NCBI RefSeq assembly: GCF_001548375.1
Contig: NZ_AP017295.1
Coordinates: 744,001 to 808,000 of the forward strand
Direction of reading: 5' to 3'
DNA: 64,000 bases
DNA from: Nostoc sp. NIES-3756
Lineage (GTDB): Bacteria > Cyanobacteriota > Cyanobacteriia > Cyanobacteriales > Nostocaceae
In this document: one piece after another, positions 35,269 through 45,522 of the stretch
How the letters are laid out: each line of letters opens with the position of its first letter
Numbering within the stretch: position 1 is the first letter of the stretch
Position numbers and translations under genes: made by a program
Notes under the pieces: generated by a model
What the model was told of the DNA's origin: nothing
What the model saw: the letters and a program-made list of their open reading frames with translations, nothing else
Database searches by the model: none

Positions 35269-35345
35269 CTGGTAATTGGTAATAGCTAATAGGTAATTGT
35301 TTTGAACCATTACCGATTACCTATTACCCACCAAAACAACCATAT
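35269..35345 (+). repeat. Interspersed repeat shared with 22020-22068
   Basis: Contains GATTACCTATTACCCACCAA and AACAAC. A related stretch, CCATTACCTATTATCTATTA followed by GCCACCAAAACAAC, lies after the helical carotenoid protein gene. Both start with variations on ATTACC heptamers. Confidence 0.65.
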
Positions 35346-35384
35346 TATAAGTAATGAGCCGAACTTGATATTACAGTGCTATTG

Positions 35385-36341
35385 ATGTCACCATCTAATT
35401 CTGTCAGCATCAATGATATACAAGCTGCTGGGCAGCGTCTTGCTGGTGTTGCCCATCGCACGCCTGTATTGACTTCTCGGACTGTTAACGATCGCACTGA
35501 CAGCGAGGTATTCTTCAAGTGCGAGAATTTTCAACGCACCGGGGCTTTTAAATTTAGGGGTGCGTATAATGCACTGGCACAGCTATCACCAGCGCAAAAA
35601 GAAAAAGGTGTGCTGACTTTCTCATCAGGAAATCATGGACAAGCGATCGCCTTAGCAGGTAAGTTACTCAACATCCCCACAACTATTGTCATGCCTGATG
35701 ATGCACCAACCGTCAAGCAAACCGCCACCAAAAGCTACGGTGCAGAAGTAATTTTATATAATCGACAACAAACCAATCGTGAAGAACTAGCCCAAAATCT
35801 GGCAAGCGATCGCGCCTTAACCCTAATTCCCCCCTATGATCATCCGCATGTAATTGCTGGACAGGGTACAGCCGCTTTAGAACTAGTGCAAGAAGTTGGT
35901 GAGTTGGACTTGCTGTTGGTTTGTTGTGGCGGTGGGGGACTCATTTCCGGTTGTGCGATCGCCGCTAAAGCCCTTTTACCCAATGTGCGCGTCATTGGCG
36001 TAGAACCAACACTAGCCGATGATGCCACCCGTTCCTTCTACACCAAAACCCTCCAAACCGTCACAAATACCAACACAATCGCTGATGGTGCGCGTACTCC
36101 CAGCCTTGGGAAAATTACCTTTCCTCTAGTCTTACAATACGTCGATGATATGGTGACAGTCTCAGAACAAGCAATTATTAACACCATGTTTTTCATCTGG
36201 GAACGCATGAAAATTGTCGTTGAACCCACTGGAGTTTTAGCCGCCGCCGCTTTACTTGAAGATATAGTTACCGCACCAGGAAAAAAAATTGGTGTAATTA
36301 TCAGTGGTGGAAATGTGGATTTAGCGCAATTTCGTCATTAG
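35385..36341 (+). CDS. Threonine/serine dehydratase-like PLP enzyme
   Basis: 318 aa from ATG 35385; a GTG at 35376 adds three codons. Fold-type II PLP enzyme. The Schiff-base lysine lies in FKFRGAYNAL; the preceding substrate segment is FFKCENFQRTG. The serine/asparagine loop is TFSSGNHGQAIALAG and the phosphate loop is CCGGGGLISG. The C-terminus VIISGGNVDL closes the cofactor pocket. The short length means there is no ACT regulatory domain, as in catabolic threonine dehydratase or serine racemase. It converts L-threonine to 2-oxobutyrate or L-serine to pyruvate. The stop codon lies in a TCATTAG heptamer run. Confidence 0.88.
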   Translation: MSPSNSVSINDIQAAGQRLAGVAHRTPVLTSRTVNDRTDSEVFFKCENFQRTGAFKFRGAYNALAQLSPAQKEKGVLTFSSGNHGQAIALAGKLLNIPTTIVMPDDAPTVKQTATKSYGAEVILYNRQQTNREELAQNLASDRALTLIPPYDHPHVIAGQGTAALELVQEVGELDLLLVCCGGGGLISGCAIAAKALLPNVRVIGVEPTLADDATRSFYTKTLQTVTNTNTIADGARTPSLGKITFPLVLQYVDDMVTVSEQAIINTMFFIWERMKIVVEPTGVLAAAALLEDIVTAPGKKIGVIISGGNVDLAQFRH

Positions 36342-36440
36342 TCATTAGTCATTAGTCCATAGTCGTTTAACATGCGCATCATCGTATATACGCTGAGTTT
36401 GCTAGAATGTTTACTTAAATTAACAATGCCTTAACTTTCT

Positions 36441-36501
36441 TAATTACGAATTACGAACTACGAATTACGAACTACGAATTACGAACTACGAATTACGAAT
36501 T
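36441..36501 (+). repeat. Heptamer tandem repeat (TTACGAA/CTACGAA)
   Basis: About eight units alternate between TTACGAA and CTACGAA. The run ends ten bases before the ATG of the permease gene, so it covers the usual promoter and ribosome-binding region. Confidence 0.9.
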
Positions 36502-36507
36502 ATCACC

Positions 36508-37794
36508 ATGTTCTATCAACCAGAAACACGCTTGTTTTCACGCCTGGAAATCGAGGGTAACAAATTAACCCATCAACCGGGTAGCGTGTTAGGCAGTACG
36601 GCGTTAATTGCTGGGACAACCGTTGGTGCTGGTATTTTGGCATTACCTGCGGTGACAATGCCTTCTGGGATTGTGCCGTCTACCGTATTATTGATAGCTA
36701 TTTGGCTATACGCCTTAATCTCAGGACTGTTAATTGCCGAAGTCAGCTTAAATTCAATCCGCATTGAAGGACGTTTGAGTGTTGGCTTATTGGCAATGGT
36801 AGAACGTACCCTTGGTAAACTAGGGGCGAGAATTGCTGGTGGGGCGTATTTGTTTCTGCATTATGCTTTGCTAGTGGCTTATGTTACCCAAGGTGGGGAT
36901 ATTTTAATCTCTGCATTTGCCCAAGTATGGGGGATATCCGCAATGCCTACATGGCTTGGTGGCACAGTATTCACCCTTCTATTTGGCAGCATTTTATATT
37001 TTGGGCGAGAAAAGTTTATCGAAAAATTGAATAGTGCTTTTGTTGCCATTGTGATTACGTCATTCTTTGGGCTGCTATTGTTAGGTGCAGGGCAAGTTAA
37101 AAGCGGACAGTTTTTAGTTCAAGATTGGAGTGCGGTGGGAAGTGCTGTATCTGTAATGTTAGTAGCACTTTTTTACCATAACGTTGTGCCTGTAGTAGTC
37201 ACTCAACTAGAAGGAGATAGCCGCAAGATTCGCCACTCTATTTTCTTGGGTTCAGCAATTCCTTTGATCATGTTTTTGGCATGGAATGCTGTAATTTTAG
37301 GTAGTGTCACCCCAGATGTATTACAAAATGGTGTAAATTTTGACCCATTGCAGATTCTCCGGGCTGGTGGTGCGGGAGAATGGTTAGGAGTGTTAGTGTC
37401 TATCTTCTCTGAATTTGCGATGGCGTTCCGCCCAGCGTAGCTGATCGCTACATCATTTATTGGCTTTGTTTACGGCTTACTCGATTTCTTTGGAGATATT
37501 TTTGTCTTCTCCCCAAGCGAACCAAATAAACGTTTACCGCTTTATTCCCTAATTCTCGTACCTCCTATGAGTTTAGGCGCAGTAAATCCCCACATTTTTT
37601 TCACCGCAATAGATTATGCTGGCACTTTCAGCATTTCCATCTTAGGTGGAATCATCCCAGTCTTGATGACTTGGAAACAACGCCAATCAAATAACCTCCA
37701 GCAAATCTTAGTTCCTGGCGGACGTTTAACACTAATAGTCATGATTGGAGTAACATCAGTTCTCATTATCAAACAACTTCTAGGTGGGGAGTAG
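36508..37794 (+). pseudogene. Aromatic amino acid permease (Trp/Tyr family) interrupted by a 24-bp repeat with an in-frame TAG
   Basis: The frame is continuous for 428 codons except for one TAG at 37438-37440. Before it: GSTALIAGTTVGAGILALPA (start of the tryptophan/tyrosine permease fold), ALISGLLIAEVSLNS, then HNVVPVVVTQLEGD. After it, in the same frame: TSFIGFVYGLLDFFGD, LPLYSLILVPPMSLGAVNP and LGGIIPVLMTWKQRQ. About 11 membrane helices are predicted in all. The stop comes from the inserted repeat 37422-37445; without it the sequence reads SEFAIATSFIGF. A truncated 310-residue product lacks the last helices and is probably inactive unless the TAG is read through. Confidence 0.92.
37422..37445 (+). 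mobile_element. 24-bp small dispersed repeat inserted inside a HIP1 octamer
   Basis: The sequence GCGAT, then 24 bases (GGCGTTCCGCCCAGCG followed by TAGCTGAT), then CGC. Removing them rebuilds GCGATCGC and an unbroken permease. GAT at the insert end repeats the GAT before it, like a 3-bp target duplication. The same element is recognisable at 2443-2489. Confidence 0.9.
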
Positions 37795-38005
37795 GGAGTA
37801 GGGAGTGGGGAGTAGGGGGAGATGTGGTTCGACTACGCGGTAGTCGAGTTTCGACTACGCTCAACTCCCGCGTAGTCGAGACTCACCAACCGGGAGATGG
37901 GGGTGAAAGGAGAAAAGGTGAAAGGGAAAAATTAAATCGTTTACCCTTTACCCTTTACCCTTTTCCCTTCCTGTTGACTATGGACTGTTGACTAATGACT
38001 AATGA
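37786..38005. repeat. Repeat cluster: GGGAGTA heptamers, GACTACGC palindromes, ACTAATG heptamers
   Basis: GGGAGTA units occupy about 37787-37820. CGACTACGCGGTAGTCG and further TTCGACTACGC copies with inverted GCGTAGTCGAG lie at about 37830-37885. TACCCTT heptamers follow at about 37938-37965 and ACTAATG units end at the next gene's stop codon. Confidence 0.8.
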
Positions 38006-39403
38006 CTAATTACCCAATTTCCACAACCTCACCCCTTCCTCATCACTAGCAGCTAATGTTTTACCATCGGGGCTGAGTGCTACTTTACTAAATAAAAACT
38101 CCCTTTCATTTCTCCTAGTTACTAATTGTTTACCAGTACTAAGTTGCCAAACGTTTAACGAATCACCATTACTGACGAGTGTTTGATTATCTGGACTAAT
38201 TAATAAGTCTTTGACTTCTCTAACATTAGGGATAGTTCTTAATACCTTTTTAGTTTTTAGATCCCAGATTTGTAAATTAGCGTTTTGAGCAGTAATGAGG
38301 GTTTTTCCATCAGGTGTAACTGCTAAATTAGTAACAAGTCTGGGTGTATCTCCGCCAAAAGATTCGAGCTTTTTCCCTGTATTCAGTTGCCCGATTTGTA
38401 TCTGATTATTTTCTCCTTTAGGAGCAATTACTAATGCTTGACTATCTGGGGTAATATCTACAGGAGTATATGATGTGGTACTCTCAACTTGGGTGGGGAT
38501 AGTATAAAGTAACTTCCCACTGTTAATTTCCCAAATTCCTACACTCATATAATATTGTTCATTTCTTTTAAAGCCAATCAGGTATTTACCATCAGGACTA
38601 AATTTGACATAATTAGAACCTTCTAATCTTTTAATGATATTGCCTGTTTCTAGTTCTCTAAGTTGAATTTCTTCTGGTGCGGCTGTGGCTAAAGTTTTAT
38701 CACCAGGACTAACAGCGATCGCCACTATCATATCCTTAAGAGTTTGAGAACCATCAGATGGGCCAGGAAAAGTATTGAGTAATTTACCTGTATCTATTTC
38801 CCAAACTCTAATATCGCTGGAATTAGCAATTATCAATTTTTTCCCATCATTAGTAAATGCTAAATCCTTGATTCCGTTATAGTATGAAGAAAACTTCTGT
38901 TTATAACCAATAATTTTACCAATAGTGGGCAGAATATCTCGCTCTTGCCCAGTAGATTTGACAAACTGAAAAGGGAGGGGTGCTAAGTTGAGATAAAGAG
39001 AAAGTACTATAATAATGTATGTAACAACAAATCCGATAATTGTTAATCGTGGTTTTAAATGGGAGGAAAGTTTGAGTCCACAAATACTACCTACCACACC
39101 GCCAATAATAGAACCTAATGGGATAAGAGTTATTACCTTGATATAGATTGCTAGACCTGTAAATACGCCACCTCCATAGGTGCTTGGGTCAGCAAAAATG
39201 GAAATCATTCCTAACAACATCGTACCGATGAAGGAACCAAGTATTGCAGGGATAATAGTATCCTTTTTTCGACGGGCGATTTTACCTACAATGAAACCAA
39301 TAATACTACCAACTATCAATGCAATAACTATACTAAATATAGTTGCTAGTAACACTTGCGGTAAAATAAAGTTAAATATAAATTCAAAGTTAATAAGATT
39401 CAT
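38006..39403 (-). CDS. Membrane-anchored WD40-repeat protein
   Basis: 465 aa. The N-terminal ~150 residues hold four hydrophobic helices, two of them glycine-rich with IVGSIIGFIVGKIARRKKD and LGSIIGGVVGSICGLKL, resembling small Gly-zipper membrane domains. The rest is a beta-propeller with about seven WD40-like units: IKDLAFTNDGKKLIIANSSD, IRVWEIDTGKLL, LAVTPDGKTLITAQNANLQI, VALSPDGKTLAASDEEGVRL. Such proteins usually act as scaffolds; the partner is not evident. Single gene. Confidence 0.85.
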   Translation of the reverse strand: MNLINFEFIFNFILPQVLLATIFSIVIALIVGSIIGFIVGKIARRKKDTIIPAILGSFIGTMLLGMISIFADPSTYGGGVFTGLAIYIKVITLIPLGSIIGGVVGSICGLKLSSHLKPRLTIIGFVVTYIIIVLSLYLNLAPLPFQFVKSTGQERDILPTIGKIIGYKQKFSSYYNGIKDLAFTNDGKKLIIANSSDIRVWEIDTGKLLNTFPGPSDGSQTLKDMIVAIAVSPGDKTLATAAPEEIQLRELETGNIIKRLEGSNYVKFSPDGKYLIGFKRNEQYYMSVGIWEINSGKLLYTIPTQVESTTSYTPVDITPDSQALVIAPKGENNQIQIGQLNTGKKLESFGGDTPRLVTNLAVTPDGKTLITAQNANLQIWDLKTKKVLRTIPNVREVKDLLISPDNQTLVSNGDSLNVWQLSTGKQLVTRRNEREFLFSKVALSPDGKTLAASDEEGVRLWKLGN

Positions 39404-39589
39404 TGAGCGAAAGCAAATAGTTTGAAAATCTAGTCTAGGTATTAGCTTGTATCAAAAGCTTAATATCAGCATAACCACAACTTAGACTCAAACATGGCTT
39501 TTATTAGTATTAATTTAAACTTTAAAAGGTTACAGGTGACAGAATACAGAAAGAAGCAAGCTATCACCTGTTTCCTATCCCCTTTTTAA

Positions 39590-41659
39590 CTACACTTCAA
39601 CATCAAAAGTCCGCACTAAAAAAGCCCATTTATCTGCGGCTTCTTCGATAATTTTGGCAGTGGGTTTACCTGCACCATGTCCAGCTTTAGTTTCAATTCT
39701 AATTAACACTGGTGCATTGCCATTGTGTGCTGCTTGCAAAGCTGCGGCGAATTTGAAACTATGGGCTGGAACGACGCGATCGTCGTGATCTGCGGTAGTA
39801 ATTAAGGTAGCTGGGTAAGCTGTACCTGGTTTGAGATTATGCAGTGGTGAATAAGCATAGAGTGCAGGAAACTCCTCTGGGTTTTCTGGTGAACCATATT
39901 CAGCCGTCCAAGCCCAGCCGATGGTAAATTTATGGAATCGCAACATATCCATCACACCGACTGCTGGTAAAGCCGCACCGAATAAGTCAGGACGCTGAGT
40001 TATGCAAGCACCAACTAGTAAACCACCATTGCTACCACCTGCGATCGCAAGTTTTGCAGGTTTTGTATAATTATTAGCAATCAACCATTCAGCAGCCGCA
40101 ATAAAGTCATCAAAGACATTTTGCTTCCTATCCTTCATCCCTGCTTGATGCCATTCTTCACCATACTCTCCACCACCACGTAAATTAGCCATCACATAAA
40201 CGCCACCCATTTCCATCCATACCAAATTACTTACAGAAAATGTCGGTGTTAATGAGGCGTTAAAACCTCCATAAGCATAGAGATAAGTAGGGTTATTGCT
40301 ATTTAATTCAATACCCTTTTTGTGTGTGATAAACATCGGTACTTGCGTACCATCTTTACTTGCATAAAAGACTTGTTTAGTTTCATAATCTTCGGGATTA
40401 AAGTCAACTTGTGGTTTTCTAAACAGTTCACTTTCTCCCGTCACCAAGTTGTAGCGGTAAATAGTTCCTGGTGTGGTAAAACTAGTGAAATTGTAAAAAG
40501 TTTCTGTGTCATAACGCTTACCACCAAAGCCACCCACAGAACCCAGACCCGGCAATTCTACTTCTCGAATAAATGTACCATTGAGGTCAAATATTTTGAT
40601 TTGCGAGTGTGCATCTTGTAAATAATCCCCAATCAATTGATTATTTAAAATACTCACCCCTTCTAAAGTTGCTTCAGTTTGAGGAATAATTTCTCGCCAT
40701 GCTGCTTTCTCTGGTATATTAACATCAATGGCAATTACTCTCCCCCTTGGCGCATCCAAATCAGTGCGGAAATAAAATACAGTTTCATCATGTTCAATAA
40801 AACTGTAATTTGCTTCAAACTGATTAATTAGTTCTACAACTTCAGCATCGGGTTGAGTTAAATCTTTGTAAAAAACTAGGTTTCTAGAATCAGTGCCTAA
40901 CCAAACTGAAATGATCAAATAGCGTCCGTCCTCAGTTACACCACCATTGAAACCCCATTCTTTTTGGTCAAGGCGCTGGTAAATTAATATATCTTCAGAT
41001 TGGGGTGTACCCAGTCGATGATAATAAAGTTTTTGATAATAGTTGACATCTTCTAATTTAGTCGCTGCATTTGGTTCATCATAACGACTGTAGAAAAAAC
41101 CTTGATGGTCATTTGTCCAAGATGCACCAGAAAATTTAATCCAATTAAGATGATCTGCTAAGTCTTCACCCGTTTCTATATCCAGAACTTTCCATTCCTG
41201 CCAATCAGAACCAGAGGTAGATAAACCATAAGCCAACAATTTACCATTATCACTAATCGCTAAACCCGAGAGGGCAACAGTGCCGTCATCTGAAAGTTTG
41301 TTAGGGTCAAGTAAAACTCGTGGTTCACCATCTAGTGATTTCAAAGTATAAAGTACACTTTGATTTTGCAATCCATCATTTTTAAAATAAAAATAATTTT
41401 CTCCTTCCTTAAAGGGAATGCCATATTTTTCATAATCCCAAAGTTTGGTAAGACGCTGCTGAATTTTTTCTCTTACAGAAATCTCGCCTAGATAAGCAAA
41501 AGTAATTTCATTTTCCGCTTCAATCCAAGCCTTAGTTTCTTCTGAATCTGGGTCTTCTAACCAACGATAAGGATCTGCCACTAAAGTACCGTGGTAATCA
41601 TCAACTTGTTCACTCTTACGCGGAGTTGGATAATTCAGAGGTTCTTGAGAATATGACAT
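39590..41659 (-). CDS. Prolyl oligopeptidase (family S9A)
   Basis: 689 aa, the normal length for prolyl endopeptidase. The N-terminus LNYPTPRKSEQVDDYHGTLV with YRWLEDPDSEETKAWIEAEN is diagnostic. A seven-bladed propeller fills the middle. The C-terminal alpha/beta hydrolase has the nucleophile in AIAGGSNGGLLVGA, the Asp in TTADHDDRVVPAHS and the His in ETKAGHGAGKPTAK. No signal peptide is seen, so it is cytoplasmic. It cuts short peptides after proline. Confidence 0.95.
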   Translation of the reverse strand: MSYSQEPLNYPTPRKSEQVDDYHGTLVADPYRWLEDPDSEETKAWIEAENEITFAYLGEISVREKIQQRLTKLWDYEKYGIPFKEGENYFYFKNDGLQNQSVLYTLKSLDGEPRVLLDPNKLSDDGTVALSGLAISDNGKLLAYGLSTSGSDWQEWKVLDIETGEDLADHLNWIKFSGASWTNDHQGFFYSRYDEPNAATKLEDVNYYQKLYYHRLGTPQSEDILIYQRLDQKEWGFNGGVTEDGRYLIISVWLGTDSRNLVFYKDLTQPDAEVVELINQFEANYSFIEHDETVFYFRTDLDAPRGRVIAIDVNIPEKAAWREIIPQTEATLEGVSILNNQLIGDYLQDAHSQIKIFDLNGTFIREVELPGLGSVGGFGGKRYDTETFYNFTSFTTPGTIYRYNLVTGESELFRKPQVDFNPEDYETKQVFYASKDGTQVPMFITHKKGIELNSNNPTYLYAYGGFNASLTPTFSVSNLVWMEMGGVYVMANLRGGGEYGEEWHQAGMKDRKQNVFDDFIAAAEWLIANNYTKPAKLAIAGGSNGGLLVGACITQRPDLFGAALPAVGVMDMLRFHKFTIGWAWTAEYGSPENPEEFPALYAYSPLHNLKPGTAYPATLITTADHDDRVVPAHSFKFAAALQAAHNGNAPVLIRIETKAGHGAGKPTAKIIEEAADKWAFLVRTFDVEV

Positions 41660-41876
41660 ACTTAATTAGATTAAAAGCGCCACTTCCCATAGTACAAGGC
41701 CAACCCTTGGCGTTACAAAATTCTGGGTGTAACTATTCAAACCCCATCCACATTGCCATCTTCACAAAAAACGGCTTTTAGCTGTAAAATATGAGCCTAT
41801 GCTTGTACAGTCGTCGTCAATCTTGTCCTTTGCCATAATAAATAGCTAAAGCGCTAATGAGGGATACAGCTGAGTG

Positions 41877-42077
41877 ATGACAGACAACCAAGTCAAAATT
41901 CACCTACTTGTCGGTATCAGGGGGTTGACTTTACTGGTTTTCTACACAGAAACTGATTGCTGGCAGTTCCGCTTTCTCAGTTTGGGTGGTGCTGTATTTG
42001 GAGAACGCAAAATATATTTCACAGCCCAAGCAGCAGAACAAGCTGGGCGTGAGTGGATTAATAAAGATTTCGAGTAA
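41877..42077 (+). CDS. Small conserved hypothetical protein, 66 aa
   Basis: Starts at ATG 41877 (or GTG 41874), with GAGGGA about a dozen bases upstream. Contains VKIHLLVGIRGLTLLVFYTE, then CWQFRFLSLGGAVFGE and AQAAEQAGREWINKDF. No membrane helix or signal peptide is evident. I do not recognise a named family. The ordered sequence and start signal favour a real gene. Confidence 0.6.
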   Translation: MTDNQVKIHLLVGIRGLTLLVFYTETDCWQFRFLSLGGAVFGERKIYFTAQAAEQAGREWINKDFE

Positions 42078-42095
42078 GTAATATTGGGGGATATA

Positions 42096-42350
42096 TAATA
42101 CCAATTCGTAATTCGTAATTCGTAATTCGTAATTAAAAGCCTGGATGCAGCACAGATTTTGGGGCTTATATTTGTTTCATTTCTTTAGTGAATTGGTATA
42201 ACAGATAACAGACTTAAAAGGCTTAATTGATAATTGGTCATAGGTAATTAGTCATGGCACAAAGCAATAACCTTAAAAAAGGAATAAGCACAAATAAGGA
42301 TAAGTAATCTTTTTGATTACGAATTACGAATTACGAATTACGAATTTAAT
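42096..42350. repeat. Inverted pair of heptamer arrays with TATACCAATTC/GAATTGGTATA arms
   Basis: TAATTCG heptamers at about 42103-42135 and inverted TTACGAA heptamers at about 42316-42349 flank about 180 bases. AATACCAATTC at the left and GAATTGGTAT at about 42190-42200 form a second inverted pair. The right array overlaps the stop codon of ftn2. Confidence 0.85.
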
Positions 42351-44661
42351 TTATAGCTGCTGACATTCTCTGAATCCGCCATACACTATCTTGACGAATT
42401 AATTCATAACGAACACGTAAGCTTTCATCAGAAGACTTCCTTTTTTGACCATTTTCATAAAATTGGGTGATTTCTCTCACCGTAGCGCCCACAGTAGCCC
42501 GGTTTGGTTCTGTGTCTGATGTACTGAGAGAGTCTATTTTAACACTGTGTGCATATTCCCGATAGCGATCGTCTGCTTGCTCTTGCTGGGCAATTAGTCG
42601 CCATTGAGATAATGCCGAACCAGTTAAAATTTCATTGAGGCTGTCAATTTTATGGTCAGACCCCAAAGCTGCTGCTTTTGTAGACAGCCACTTCTCTACT
42701 ATTTGTTGTGCAGCTTCTTCTGTAAGCGGCCCATCTAAAGTTTTAATTTGGGCGTTTTTATCAGGAATTTCTATAGGTGGTTGATTTATTTGAATTGATA
42801 ATGGCTCACCTTTTATAGTTGGTGACGGGAAAAACGCATTTTTTAACAAACTAAAAGTCGTTGAGACTATTAGCCAAAAAACTACTATCCCTCCCAAGGA
42901 AGCCAACACTATCCACAATAATCTTATCTGCCGATTGATATTGTTAGCTGAAGGCTGACGTTGATGAATACTGTGTCCTCGGTTAACCACTTCCTTGGGT
43001 TTCTTGCGTCTTCTACGTTTAGTAGTTTGTCTTGGTGGAGATTGATTATATTCGCTTGGCTGTTGAGGAGGTCTGGCGTATTCTCCAGGAATTTCTGAGG
43101 GGTAGCCAGTATACGCAGGCGGAGGGGGTGAATTTTCTATTGCTGCGGTAAAAGGGGTAGGTTCTGGTCTTTTGTTATACGGAGTTTCTGGTAGTTCGGG
43201 ATCAGGTGTTCTATTTTGCGGGAATTGCCGATTTGTCCCAGATGGATTAGGTGGTGGAGTTGGGCGTGGGGATGTTGCGGCTGGTCTGTTCGTTGGAGTC
43301 CTTCCTGGTGAATTAGGTTGAGAGAAGGATTGGCGGTTAATTACAGACCATTCATTGGTAGTTTCCGCATCGTTGGGTAATGCTTCTAAGTACGCCTGTA
43401 CTTGTGGGTTAGCAAAGTAATCTTTGAGCGAAGCTTGCTGTCTTGATAAATCACGAAAATGGGGAAAAACTTCATTGTGTAGCCATTGTTCGGCATACAA
43501 GCACAATCCGGGCAGCAAATCTGGAGAATCTTGAGATTTTTCTCGAATTAAAGCTAGGGCTTCGTATTCCTGACTCAGTTCTAGAACACGGGTAGCTTCT
43601 TCTGTTTGCCCTAGTAGCAATGCACATAAGGATTGTTCTAAATGTACATCTTGTCGTTTAGACAAGCGCATCAGCATTTGCTTGGCATGACGAATTAAAG
43701 CAGGCTGGCGTTGGGTAAACCCTCTGGCGACGGAGGCGTACACAGCCAAGTATGTGGCAACAGCTGAGGGTCGCTTACTTTCGGCATCAAATAACTTGTG
43801 CTGTTCTGCGACTGTTAAGTAGTGGCGTATTTGCTGGATGAATCGCAGAAAATCATCAATATTTAAACCTGATTGGTCATTACCTGTACCATCAATGCCA
43901 CCGCGATCATCTAGGATGCTTTGTAATAAGTCCAGCCCTTGACGACGTTCGATAGTTTTTTCTTGAGGTAAGGCGAGTAATTCTAAAATCCGGTAGGGAC
44001 GCAGTTTGTAAAGATCAGCCTGAATTTCTGCTTGGACAGTGGGGAATATGCCCTCGTTGTACAGCATTTCCTGGCCAGTTTCTAATGACACGGCGGCATT
44101 TTCGTAATAACCTTGCTGCCATTGTTCGCGCCCTAATTCCAAACAGGCAAGGGCGACAGTCAAAATAATATCTGGACGATCAGAATTGTCTGGAAGTTCT
44201 TCGGCTGACCGATGATGGCCATTTCTTCCAGATACTGCGCCGTTTTGATTACCTAAGTAATTACGACCCAGCTTGAGTACGAGTTCGTATTCTCCTAACT
44301 CTTGCAGAATCAATAATGCACCAACTAGTTCCTCTGAGGAAATCTCAACGCTGAGACTTTGGACATCGAAGTGACCATTGGCACTATCGCCACGATTTTC
44401 TAACGCTACCTTGGATGTAGCGGGGTTTTCTGGGTCGTAGGCGTGAGAGAGATACAGCTGGTCGTAACTGCTGCGTTCCTTTGGATTTGATAAAACCACG
44501 TAAGCTTCTTCTATAAGTTGTTTACGGGAAGCAATTGCTGCTTGAGAATACTCCCGTCGTGGCAATTGAACAATGCGATCGCTGTATGCTTGTCGCAGTT
44601 GTTCATCACTTGCCGCTAACGGTAGACCTAAAATTCGGTAGTAATCTAGCGGAATACGCAC
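42346..44661 (-). CDS. ftn2: Cell division protein Ftn2/ZipN (ARC6 homologue)
   Basis: 771 aa. The N-terminal J-domain-like region starts IPLDYYRILGLPLAASDEQL and includes YSDRIVQLPRREYS, then EEAYVVLSNPKERSSYDQLY; the HPD motif of true J-proteins is absent, as in ARC6. A long helical cytoplasmic part follows, then a Pro/Ser-rich linker (about 440-570) with a basic stretch TKRRRRKKPK. One membrane helix is seen (LLWIVLASLGGIVVFWLIV). The C-terminal IMS domain (LTEEAAQQIVEKWLSTKAAA, then SVWRIQRM) faces the periplasm. It tethers FtsZ to the membrane at the division site. Confidence 0.95.
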   Translation of the reverse strand: MRIPLDYYRILGLPLAASDEQLRQAYSDRIVQLPRREYSQAAIASRKQLIEEAYVVLSNPKERSSYDQLYLSHAYDPENPATSKVALENRGDSANGHFDVQSLSVEISSEELVGALLILQELGEYELVLKLGRNYLGNQNGAVSGRNGHHRSAEELPDNSDRPDIILTVALACLELGREQWQQGYYENAAVSLETGQEMLYNEGIFPTVQAEIQADLYKLRPYRILELLALPQEKTIERRQGLDLLQSILDDRGGIDGTGNDQSGLNIDDFLRFIQQIRHYLTVAEQHKLFDAESKRPSAVATYLAVYASVARGFTQRQPALIRHAKQMLMRLSKRQDVHLEQSLCALLLGQTEEATRVLELSQEYEALALIREKSQDSPDLLPGLCLYAEQWLHNEVFPHFRDLSRQQASLKDYFANPQVQAYLEALPNDAETTNEWSVINRQSFSQPNSPGRTPTNRPAATSPRPTPPPNPSGTNRQFPQNRTPDPELPETPYNKRPEPTPFTAAIENSPPPPAYTGYPSEIPGEYARPPQQPSEYNQSPPRQTTKRRRRKKPKEVVNRGHSIHQRQPSANNINRQIRLLWIVLASLGGIVVFWLIVSTTFSLLKNAFFPSPTIKGEPLSIQINQPPIEIPDKNAQIKTLDGPLTEEAAQQIVEKWLSTKAAALGSDHKIDSLNEILTGSALSQWRLIAQQEQADDRYREYAHSVKIDSLSTSDTEPNRATVGATVREITQFYENGQKRKSSDESLRVRYELIRQDSVWRIQRMSAAIN

Positions 44662-45522
44662 AGCCTACTTCCCCTGCACCGTGATCAACATAATTCACCT
44701 AGACCATTCCAGGCTTGTAAAACCGTGCCATAATCATACGGTGAATAATACCGTGATGAACTTACACTATAAGTGTATATTGCAACAACTATTTTTGTAT
44801 CTTCCCAAAAATGTGTGTCATATTTTAATCCTTATTTTTTATTTTTGGCTAGAAATAGTTGATATTTTGTTTTACTACTTAGTATTTCTGCTGATAATAA
44901 CTGTGATCAATAACTAATCACTATCAAACCAACATAATGACCATTGTTATGAGTATAAATGTTGTGCTTAAAAGCAGATACAATATAACCCTGACTTCAG
45001 AAAATTCTCTGACCATGTGGTTAAATATGTACCACTACTAAGGATAGATGCTGATAACATAAAGAACAAGACTATATCATAACTATATTTTTATGGCAAG
45101 TATATAAATATATACTCGATATTATTTGAGACGATTTTCTTAAAATTGTTCATAGGTATGCAGAAACCAAGCTATTCTGGGTGATAGCCTATGAGCAGAA
45201 ACTGGGATGAAAAAGAGTCAGACAAAGAATATAGTTGTTAGGGTGAAATATTTCCAGATATAGCAGGAGACAGCTTACAGGCTAGCAAGTTGCTTGTTAT
45301 CTGTATTTAGTGATTAGCTTGCGTCCTCATTTATCTGCTTACTGCCATCAACGTTTGCAAAACTCAAAATACACCTATTTACTGCATACTATTCCTTGAG
45401 CTTCTTTGTAATGCCAAAATGCGGGTTGTTGACTCTAGTAAACCAGACTAGAAGAAAATTAGTCAGAGAACGACCTATTGAAAATGGTAAATTTCGTTTT
45501 TAGACAGGAATACTAAAAAATA
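44662..45522. other. Long AT-rich intergenic region between ftn2 and pdhA
   Basis: 860 bases with no convincing gene. An open frame at 44681-44917 is AT-rich and lacks coding character. Both divergent promoters must lie here. The right side may be a long pdhA leader; no riboswitch fold was recognised. Confidence 0.5.

Noticed and set aside
44681..44917. 78-codon open frame between ftn2 and pdhA
   Set aside because: Very AT-rich, hydrophobic by composition, with no ribosome binding site and no recognisable motif.
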